From: Phycisphaerae bacterium
GTDB taxonomy: Bacteria; Planctomycetota; Phycisphaerae; UBA1845; UTPLA1
Reading direction: 5' to 3'
Length of the DNA stretch: 22,190 bases
NCBI GenBank assembly: GCA_016935885.1
Contig: JAFGQA010000224.1
Span: 1-22,190 of the forward strand
A program made the position numbers and the translations under genes. Positions 16,019 to 22,190 of the stretch are shown here, piece after piece. The notes under the pieces were generated by a model. That model saw only the letters and a list, made by a program, of their open reading frames with translations, was not told the DNA's origin and made no database searches. Within the stretch, counting starts at the first letter, position 1. Every line of letters starts with the position of its first letter.

Positions 16019-17466
16019 TACGAACCTGCTGTCCCATACTCTGTGTATTGCTCATGACGTGGCTGACGGTAGTCGCCGTCGGACAGGTGTCATCGAGTGA
16101 TAGGTCGTCCACACCTGAAATGCCCGTGCGGGAACAGGTCGCTATCCCGTTCGCGGCGCCGGTGACGTTCGCTCGCAGCGGTCAGGAAGTCGACGCCTAT
16201 CTTGTCCGGGACGGGTGGGGGCTGATTGGCGACAACAAGGTTGTGCTGTCGGCTTTCGGTCGTACCTGGGCCGGACCGATGAACGTCGCTGTGACGTCGG
16301 CCAACGTGTGGGTTCGCCTGAGCGCGCCGAAGGTCCGTGTGCCGACCGTGTTCGCCATCATCGGACAGGGTAGCCGCGTAGTGGGCGAACTGGTGGTCTA
16401 TCCCGACCGCGACGTGCCGTGGGGCGACGAGAAGATCGCTCTTTATGACTCCGGTGCGCCCAAGTGGTTCGGCCAGTGGTCCAAAGCCGTAGGTCTGCCG
16501 ATTACAGATGTTGCCCTGGCGGACCTGCCACCGGGGCCGACCGGTACCGATGGCGAGCCGCTGCCGGCGCTCGTGGTGGTCGGACGGGTCACGGCGGAGC
16601 AGGGCATCGAGGACCCGCAGAAGCTGGCTTCCCGGAAGAGAGTCAACGTGCTGGTGCTGGAGGCCGCACGGTTCGGTCCGGTGTCGGGCAGAGTCGCCAT
16701 CGAGCCGCGGCAGATTGGCGGCAGCCTGGTGCAGATGCAGGAACAGCGATGGCCGAAACCGCTGGAGTTTTCATCGTGTCTCCGCCCGTGGAACGGCATC
16801 GCCAACCGCTGGGCATGGATCACCGGGGCCAACGGCCTGCCACTGGTGGAAGAGATTTGCCATGCGGATACGGCCCAGAGGGAGAAGGAACTACAAAGGA
16901 CGCCGCCCGGACCGCGGGTTGTCGTCAGCTACCTGCCGTGGGCGGAGCAACTGGGCCGGTCGGATTCGGCGGACGCGACGATGCTGGCACTGCTGAAGGC
17001 GGCCGCCCGGCCGCGGTCGGAGTTGCATTGGCGAATGGTCGAGATGGTCTGGCCGACGGAAGACAAGATCCTTGTCGCGGACCGCCCCGTGCTCCAAGCC
17101 GCGTTGGCTGCCTGGGCGGTCATCGGCGACATCCCCGACCGGTTTGACGTAATCGACCTGCGCGGACCGCAGGGCCCGGGGGCCGATCTCGCGAAGCAGC
17201 TGAAGGATGTTCAGCGTACCGTCGAGCATACGCTCGGAATCGAGGATCGTACGCAGCTTTTGATCCTCGGTGACGACAAGATGCTTGACGAATGGGCGTG
17301 GCTGAGGCTGGACCGTCAGAAGAAGACCGTTGGGTGGGCGAACATCGCGTGGCTGCCTTCCGACGCTCTGCCGCCGTCGACCGAAGACCAGATTCGGCTG
17401 ATGTTGAAACTGACTGAACTCGGAGTGCCACTGATGCCGCCGAGCAATGAGGAGAAACGTCAATGA
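16015..17466 (+). CDS. Exported protein of unknown family in the sigma operon
   Basis: A 483-aa protein whose GTG start overlaps the anti-sigma stop by 4 bp. The first 23 residues (hydrophobic CVLLMTWLTVVAVG) look like a signal peptide; the Cys residues at 5, 6 and 10 do not form a standard lipobox. The mature part starts with a beta-rich region (about 40-130; IPFAAPVTFARSGQEVDAYL, VWVRLSAPKVRVPTVFAIIG). It continues with mixed alpha/beta segments such as LPALVVVGRVTAEQGIEDP and TQLLILGDDKMLDEWAWLRL. I recognise no catalytic motif or known domain. Coupled translation with the anti-sigma gene and the CsgG-like gene implies it works in the same envelope process. It might modulate sensing or be an assembly partner, but that is speculation. 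Confidence 0.7.
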   Translation: MIRTCCPILCVLLMTWLTVVAVGQVSSSDRSSTPEMPVREQVAIPFAAPVTFARSGQEVDAYLVRDGWGLIGDNKVVLSAFGRTWAGPMNVAVTSANVWVRLSAPKVRVPTVFAIIGQGSRVVGELVVYPDRDVPWGDEKIALYDSGAPKWFGQWSKAVGLPITDVALADLPPGPTGTDGEPLPALVVVGRVTAEQGIEDPQKLASRKRVNVLVLEAARFGPVSGRVAIEPRQIGGSLVQMQEQRWPKPLEFSSCLRPWNGIANRWAWITGANGLPLVEEICHADTAQREKELQRTPPGPRVVVSYLPWAEQLGRSDSADATMLALLKAAARPRSELHWRMVEMVWPTEDKILVADRPVLQAALAAWAVIGDIPDRFDVIDLRGPQGPGADLAKQLKDVQRTVEHTLGIEDRTQLLILGDDKMLDEWAWLRLDRQKKTVGWANIAWLPSDALPPSTEDQIRLMLKLTELGVPLMPPSNEEKRQ

Positions 17467-18587
17467 ACGCAAGTGCACGATCTTTCTTCATGATCACGAC
17501 CATCCTGGTTCTGGGACTGCTCGGGTCGGGGAAAACTGTGGCGGCGCCGCCGAGCGATGGGCCGGCAACGAGCACGCCCGCGACAACAACCGATTCGGTC
17601 CCGGCGGCCGAGAGAGACTCCGCCGGAGGAGACACGGTTCGGAAGGATGTCGCCGAAAGGATGGAGGAATTGCGGCCCATCCGGGTCGCCGTGTTCGACA
17701 TGGATGTCCTGGAGGACGTGGAACTCAAGCCTGCGGCGCTGACCGACCTGGTCAACGCCATGATGGCCGGCATGGACAAGGTAACCGTCGTAAACCGGGA
17801 CCAGATTAAGAAGGTGGCCGACGAGCACAGGATCGCCCTATCGGGTCTGGTCGACACCGCCTCGGCGGTCGAACTCGGCAAGTTTGTTTCGGCCCAGTAC
17901 GTTGTCGTCGGCCGCGCCAGCCGCATCGGCCAGTCCTATTACCTTGTGCTCAAGATCGTGGACGTCGCCACAACCGTGCAGACGACCGTGTCGGCCAAGA
18001 GCCTCGTCGAGAAAGGCGTGGAGACGCTCATCGAGCGGCTCGACGTGGCGCTGTCGCCGCAGATTCGTCGTCTTCAGAAACCGGTCGAGAAGCCCGACGA
18101 TCCGATGTGGGCCAAGGTCCGCGAGGCGGCCAAAGTGCTGGCGGGCAAAGTTGTCCTCGTCAGTGTCAGCGAGCAGCACATTAATCGGCCGCTGACGGAC
18201 CCCGCTGCCCAGATGGCCATCGCCGACCGCCTGCGAAAGCTGAATGTCGAAGTCATTGTGCCCGAGGAACCGATTCCAGGATGGAAAGGGCAGTTGCTCG
18301 AAGTCGGCAAATACTCCGATGAGAAGGTCGACTACCTTATCGAAGGCGACGGAACCAGTGCGCACGCCGCCGAAATTCACGGCCTCATTTCATGCCGGGC
18401 ACGAGTGGAGCTGCGGCTCATCAAGGTCCCGGGCCGCAAGGTCACGGTGACCGAGAAGGGTGTTGCCGCCCGGGTGGACCTGGTTGAGACGCTGGCCGCC
18501 AAGGCGGCCCTCGAAGATGCGGGTGTGAGTGCCCTCGATGCCGTTGTGCTGAAACTGGCCGAACAGGTTGCTCGGGAAAACCAATAG
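17463..18587 (+). CDS. Exported CsgG-like (TolB-N/FlgT-type fold) protein
   Basis: A 374-aa exported protein with a Sec signal peptide (ITTILVLGLLGSGKTVAA, cut before about residue 28) and a Ser/Thr/Pro/Ala linker to about residue 55. Residues 72-198 match the CsgG-type core well: IRVAVFDMDVLEDVELKP, then VTVVNRDQIKKVADEHRI, AQYVVVGRASRIGQSYYLVL and KIVDVATTVQTTVSAKSL. A second alpha/beta lobe (about 225-370; VDYLIEGDGTSAHA, a strand pair, GVAARVDLVETLAAKAALED) resembles the LPP20/FlgT-type flavour of the fold. CsgG proper is an outer membrane lipoprotein pore; this protein has no lipobox Cys and is short of clear transmembrane hairpins, so a pore is not implied. GAGGAG (17449-17454) lies 8 nt before the ATG, which overlaps the previous stop by 4 bp. 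Confidence 0.8.
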   Translation: MNASARSFFMITTILVLGLLGSGKTVAAPPSDGPATSTPATTTDSVPAAERDSAGGDTVRKDVAERMEELRPIRVAVFDMDVLEDVELKPAALTDLVNAMMAGMDKVTVVNRDQIKKVADEHRIALSGLVDTASAVELGKFVSAQYVVVGRASRIGQSYYLVLKIVDVATTVQTTVSAKSLVEKGVETLIERLDVALSPQIRRLQKPVEKPDDPMWAKVREAAKVLAGKVVLVSVSEQHINRPLTDPAAQMAIADRLRKLNVEVIVPEEPIPGWKGQLLEVGKYSDEKVDYLIEGDGTSAHAAEIHGLISCRARVELRLIKVPGRKVTVTEKGVAARVDLVETLAAKAALEDAGVSALDAVVLKLAEQVARENQ

Positions 18588-18674
18588 CCGCCGGATCGAA
18601 CCGGGCAGCGAAATCCGGTCGTTTATCCGGAGACCGCAGTCGCACATTCGTCTGCAGCGTGAATGGAGAGGATA

Positions 18675-21600
18675 ATGGCGGGACGTTCGATGCGCCTACG
18701 GGGGAGCGGTCGCAAGGATGTCGCACTCTTTGCGGTCCTTGCGGTCCTCCTGGGGTGCTCGGACGAAACCGGAATCGGGCATTCGGCATCCATCACGGAG
18801 GCTGGACGCCAGGCCGATGATTCAGCGGCTGCACGCTCGACCCCCACCTTGGCCGTGTTGTGCGAAGCTGTGCCTTCGGCTGCGGTGGTGGCTGTGGCCG
18901 ACGAATGCACGCGATGCCTGGATGCCTCCGCAAAGGTGACCCTCCTGGACCGAGCGTACCTTGATCGGGTCATGACGGAGCACAAGATGAGTGTGGCTGC
19001 GGTGGTGAGGGAACCGCTGCTGCAAGGGAAGATGCTCGGTGCGGACTATTTGGTTAACGTGACGGATGCCGGGACGGACCTGGTCAGGGCGTGCGGCTTG
19101 CTATGTCTCGAAGTCGCCAGCGGGAACGTGGTCTTCGAGCAGATGGTGCCGACCCCGGATGGAGAAGTTGAGGCAGCGGCGCGGGCCATGCCGCAGGCCG
19201 TCCAGGAGTTGTTGGCAGGCATCGGGGCCAATGAGGCGGACCGGGCAAAGCCTGCGGCCGTGGTGGCCGCGGTGCTCAATAAGAGCGCCTCGCCGCGCCT
19301 GGAGTTCCTGGAGGACTCGTTACGCGGCCTGCTGGAAGATTTGCTCGCGTCTCGAGGATACCGGCTGCTCCGCCGCAATCATCCCGGATTGCTGGCGGGG
19401 GAGACCGCCCTGGGCTCGTTGGGGCTCGCACGGCCCAATGCCGCCGTGCTGGCCCAGGTCGGCGACCTGGTGCTGACGATCGCTTTCCGCGAGTTGCCGT
19501 CAACCGACCTGCCGTTCGAGCAGACGCCCATCCATCTCGATCTGGAGATCAAGATCAAGGGCCAGGAGACCGTGACGGAGCCGATGACGTTCACCCTGGC
19601 GACGATGGACGAGTTGGCGGCGCAGCTCTGTCGTGCCATTCCTGATCGCGTGCGCCCTGTCAACGGCGGATTGGTGTCGGAGGACGACGACGTTCAACGC
19701 CGCATCGAGGCCGCCAAGTTGCTGGCCAGCCTGAAGGACGCTCCGCGGCTGTCGCTCTTCCTGACCGATCCCGACGGGGAATGCAAGCAGGTCGAGGTCG
19801 CCCAGCGGGTGGTTTACCTGGACCCCACGGCCAAGGAGGCCTACTACCACCTGGCCCGGTCCATGCTCTCGGCCATGATCCAGACCTCCGGGTGGCACAG
19901 CGACAAGTCGCAGGCAGGCTCGTGGCGCGAAGTGGCAGATGCTTACCATAGGTACCTCAGTTTCCCAAGGACCAACATCTCGCACGCCAGCAGCGCCTTT
20001 GGCTATGAACTGTGGTGTCTTCCACATCTGTACAAGGGCGAGGAACTCGTGGACCGTTGCATGGTCCTGCTGTGCGACTACTATCGGTGGACGCATGAGG
20101 TGAACGAGAAGAAGATGCCGTACGGGCGGCCGGACGGGGTCGTGGGGCTCTATTCCCGCGAACTGGAGGCGTACTGGGACGAGAACCCGCAGAAGCGTCT
20201 GGACTTCTACGCCTGGCTGGACCGGCTCTACACCGATAAGCCCGGCTTGGCCGTGTTCCCGATCGAAACCGCCCGGGCGTACGACAAACTCGGCCAGCGC
20301 ACCAAGGCGGCCGAGTACCTCTACGATGCCCTCATCACCCAGAAGCTTGGCGAGATTCGCCTCAACAGCTACATCACTCGGCCGGAACAGTACGCCTGGG
20401 CCCGCGAGTTGGCGGACTTGCTGCCGGAGGAGAAGGCGGCGGCCATCCGGGCCCGGCTCGATCGCCGCACGGGCGCTGAGCGGGACCGGCAGATCGCCTG
20501 GGGCGGCATGCAGCCGCGCGAGATGGGGACCAACGCCGGGGGCGTCTACGGCTATTCGTGGCACGCCGAGGAGATCGTCCTGAAGGGCCTGGACATCAAG
20601 GTCATTGAGCCGCAACCCGTGCCGCTGCCGGATCCGTTGCGCTATAGCACGGTCATCCGTCGAACGCCGTCGGGGCTGTGGGTCCAGGGCGTGTTGGCCG
20701 CAACAGATTCCACCGAGGCGGGGCTCGGAACCGGGGGATCACCTTCGGGACCGCCTCGCTATCGTCACCGATTGGCTGTTTACCGCTCGACCGAAATGGG
20801 ACGTTGGCAACCCATGAACGCCCCTGCGGAACTGACCTCCGTTCAGAACGAGGGCAACTCCAACCAGGCCAATTTCATCGTCTCCATCGGCCAGGCCGGC
20901 TCCGATGTGCTGTTTGCCACACGGTCCGGGGGCCTGTTCGTCTGTGACCTCATCAAGGGCTGGAGGCGCGTCAGTCTTCAGGAAGGCCTGCCGGTTGAAG
21001 GCATCGGAACACTCGCATCAGGCGGCGATGGCCGGCACGTGTGGCTCACCGGGAACCGTTTCCTCTACCAGTACAAGGACGGAGCCATCTTTCTGTCCCC
21101 CGTCAGGATCAACCGCTGGTGCTGCAGCATGGCCGTCGCCGGCAACCGCATCTACACGCTGGGCTACGAACCCGATAACCTCTTCCTTGTCGACGCAGCC
21201 GGCCGGACCACCACTGTGCTCGACGCCGCCCAGCAACGGCAGGCGTGCCGCGTTCCGAGTTGGTACTGCATGGCCAGAGAACACGGCTTCAACGCCGGCG
21301 ACACGCTTTTCCGCCGGATACTGGCCCTGGACGACCGGGTGTTCCTGGTGAGCCAGCACGGCTTGCATGTGCTGTACCCCGACGGCAAACCTATGCGGTT
21401 CTGGTGGGCGGGGACCTTCGCGTACTGGCAGGAACTCGGCGTCTGGATCGACGGGAATTGCCCGTTGCCGCCCTGTGCTCTGCGAGAGGTCGTCCAAGAC
21501 GACAGCGACCCGCATCGGCTGTGGCTGCTGAGTCAGGACGGCTATCCCATGCACGACCTGCGGTTCGCTGCCCTTGGGATGACCATGTCCCGCCGCGACG

Positions 21601-21989
21601 ACACCCACGGGCAGACCTTCATCACGGCTTACGACTGGCAACGGGACCTTTTCTCAAAGCCGCTGCGCATCAACCAGGCGTGCGTTGTTGCCGCCGAGCC
21701 ACGGGGCGATTACCTCTACCTGACCGGCGACGTACTGTCGCGTGTTCCTAAGACCGCTTGGGTGGTCGACCAACGAGGCGGGGCGGCGGACGCTGAACTG
21801 CGTGTGCGCTGCCCCGACCCTCGCGTCGCCGAGGCGTCGCTGGCCCTGTTCCGCGGGGAGTTTGACCGCACGCGGGAGGCTCTGGGCCGCCTGGCTGAGT
21901 CGGACCTGCCGGCCAGCAAGATCGCCGCCATGCGCCGCGCCCTCGATAAGCTCGTGAAGGCAGCGGAAACACCTCAGGGAACGCCGTGA
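18675..21989 (+). CDS. Lipoprotein with CsgG-like domain, helical repeats and beta-propeller
   Basis: A 1104-aa envelope protein. The ATG at 18675 is chosen over 18663 because GGAG (18665-18668) lies 6 nt upstream. The signal ends in a lipobox, VLLGC with C28, so the protein should be lipid-anchored. CsgG-like features follow at about 55-190: LLDRAYLDRVMTEHKMS (from residue 90) and GADYLVNVTDAG (from 122). A second lobe lies at about 200-330 and a helical region at about 335-620 (WREVADAYHRYLSFPR, RAYDKLGQRTKAAEYLYDAL). The propeller-like region spans about 655-1027 (LFATRSGGLFVCDL, RVSLQEGLPVEGI, HVWLTGN). A short helical tail ends it. It is a divergent paralogue of the 1121-aa protein at 11175 but lipid-anchored and with a shorter C-terminal helical part. 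It follows the 374-aa CsgG-like gene by 87 bp without a clear terminator, so it probably belongs to the sigma operon. Function unknown. Confidence 0.75.
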   Translation: MAGRSMRLRGSGRKDVALFAVLAVLLGCSDETGIGHSASITEAGRQADDSAAARSTPTLAVLCEAVPSAAVVAVADECTRCLDASAKVTLLDRAYLDRVMTEHKMSVAAVVREPLLQGKMLGADYLVNVTDAGTDLVRACGLLCLEVASGNVVFEQMVPTPDGEVEAAARAMPQAVQELLAGIGANEADRAKPAAVVAAVLNKSASPRLEFLEDSLRGLLEDLLASRGYRLLRRNHPGLLAGETALGSLGLARPNAAVLAQVGDLVLTIAFRELPSTDLPFEQTPIHLDLEIKIKGQETVTEPMTFTLATMDELAAQLCRAIPDRVRPVNGGLVSEDDDVQRRIEAAKLLASLKDAPRLSLFLTDPDGECKQVEVAQRVVYLDPTAKEAYYHLARSMLSAMIQTSGWHSDKSQAGSWREVADAYHRYLSFPRTNISHASSAFGYELWCLPHLYKGEELVDRCMVLLCDYYRWTHEVNEKKMPYGRPDGVVGLYSRELEAYWDENPQKRLDFYAWLDRLYTDKPGLAVFPIETARAYDKLGQRTKAAEYLYDALITQKLGEIRLNSYITRPEQYAWARELADLLPEEKAAAIRARLDRRTGAERDRQIAWGGMQPREMGTNAGGVYGYSWHAEEIVLKGLDIKVIEPQPVPLPDPLRYSTVIRRTPSGLWVQGVLAATDSTEAGLGTGGSPSGPPRYRHRLAVYRSTEMGRWQPMNAPAELTSVQNEGNSNQANFIVSIGQAGSDVLFATRSGGLFVCDLIKGWRRVSLQEGLPVEGIGTLASGGDGRHVWLTGNRFLYQYKDGAIFLSPVRINRWCCSMAVAGNRIYTLGYEPDNLFLVDAAGRTTTVLDAAQQRQACRVPSWYCMAREHGFNAGDTLFRRILALDDRVFLVSQHGLHVLYPDGKPMRFWWAGTFAYWQELGVWIDGNCPLPPCALREVVQDDSDPHRLWLLSQDGYPMHDLRFAALGMTMSRRDDTHGQTFITAYDWQRDLFSKPLRINQACVVAAEPRGDYLYLTGDVLSRVPKTAWVVDQRGGAADAELRVRCPDPRVAEASLALFRGEFDRTREALGRLAESDLPASKIAAMRRALDKLVKAAETPQGTP

Positions 21990-22056
21990 GTCGGTTGACA
22001 CAATTGAGGTGCGGAACGTCTTACCTGCCGATCGTTTGCTGTTACCCCTATCGATG

Positions 22057-22096
22057 AAAAAGAACAGGCACTCCCGGCTGTTGTCGGAAGTGCCTG
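22057..22096 (-). terminator. Intrinsic terminator of the tRNA-Ser gene
   Basis: Read on the minus strand, CAGGCACTTCC pairs with GGGAGTGCCTG (11 bp, one wobble) around a 10-nt loop and is followed by TTCTTTTT (plus-strand 22064 down to 22057). It begins 9 nt after the 3' end of the tRNA. No T-run follows on the plus strand, so it ends the tRNA transcript rather than the large operon. Confidence 0.85.
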
Positions 22097-22105
22097 CGAA
22101 TTATC

Positions 22106-22190
22106 TGGCGGAGAGGCAGGGATTCGAACCCTGGGAGCAGGTAATTACCCACTCGACGGTTTAGCAAACCGTTGCTTTCGACCGCTCAGC
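22106..22190 (-). tRNA. tRNA-Ser(GCU), 5' end beyond the window
   Basis: On the minus strand the sequence shows a D-arm (GCTGAGCGGTCGAAAG), an anticodon arm ACGGT-TTGCTAA-ACCGT with anticodon GCT, a long variable arm typical of class II tRNAs, and a T-arm CAGGG-TTCGAAT-CCCTG. It ends in an encoded CCA (plus-strand 22106-22108). Anticodon GCU reads serine codons AGC and AGU. About the first nine bases of the acceptor stem lie outside the window. Confidence 0.95.

Noticed and set aside
17463..18587. Curli secretion pore (true CsgG)
   Set aside because: There is no lipobox Cys, no obvious transmembrane hairpins, and no curli subunit or CsgE/F gene nearby. Only the fold-level resemblance is kept.
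18592..18633. Repeated CCGGAT/ATCCGG in the gap before the lipoprotein gene as a terminator
   Set aside because: The stem is only 6 bp with a 16-nt loop and no T-run follows.
1..22190. CRISPR array, prophage or antiphage defence island
   Set aside because: No regularly spaced direct repeats, no phage structural or integrase genes apart from the dead IS transposase, and no known defence effector motifs were seen.

Overview
The window is GC-rich and tightly packed. It looks like a chromosomal segment of a Gram-negative-type bacterium, most likely a planctomycete (perhaps Phycisphaerae). This is an inference from gene style: an alginate-export-family porin ending in Phe, many Sec-exported proteins, a lipoprotein, very large secreted TPR/propeller proteins, a GntR/LacI hybrid regulator and an RsmH with a long N-terminal tail. 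No ribosomal RNA or strong phylogenetic marker is present, so the phylum is not proven.

Region 1 (1-7645) is carbohydrate-flavoured. It holds the end of a DUF72 gene, a convergent GntR/LacI-type repressor, an intergenic region with several inverted repeats, and a 979-aa secreted protein built as DNRLRE - Ig-like - glycosidase-like barrel - PKD - DNRLRE. That gene ends at a textbook terminator with a UUCG loop. A wrecked IS3-family element follows (frameshifted orfA, internally deleted orfB), then an alginate-export-type outer membrane porin.

Region 2 (7854-10933) is housekeeping: a duplicated-ATPase ABC-F protein and rsmH, the 16S rRNA C1402 N4-methyltransferase.

Region 3 (about 10975-21989) is the most interesting part. 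It is an envelope gene cluster built around an ECF sigma factor. A 1121-aa exported protein (CsgG/TolB-N-like domain, helical repeats, beta-propeller, TPRs) is followed by ECF sigma factor, membrane anti-sigma factor, a 483-aa exported protein of unknown family, a 374-aa CsgG-like exported protein, and a 1104-aa lipoprotein. The lipoprotein is a divergent paralogue of the first large protein. Sigma factor, anti-sigma factor and the next two genes overlap by exactly 4 bp each, so they are translationally coupled. The same ECF-type promoter, GAAAT-N15-CGTCTAA with identical spacing, lies upstream of both the first large gene and the sigma operon. This suggests an autoregulated regulon covering all six genes. 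Three proteins with a CsgG-like fold, two of them fused to propellers, under one sigma/anti-sigma pair does not match a system I can name.

The window ends with a tRNA-Ser(GCU) on the minus strand, cut by the window edge, with its own intrinsic terminator lying between it and the end of the cluster.
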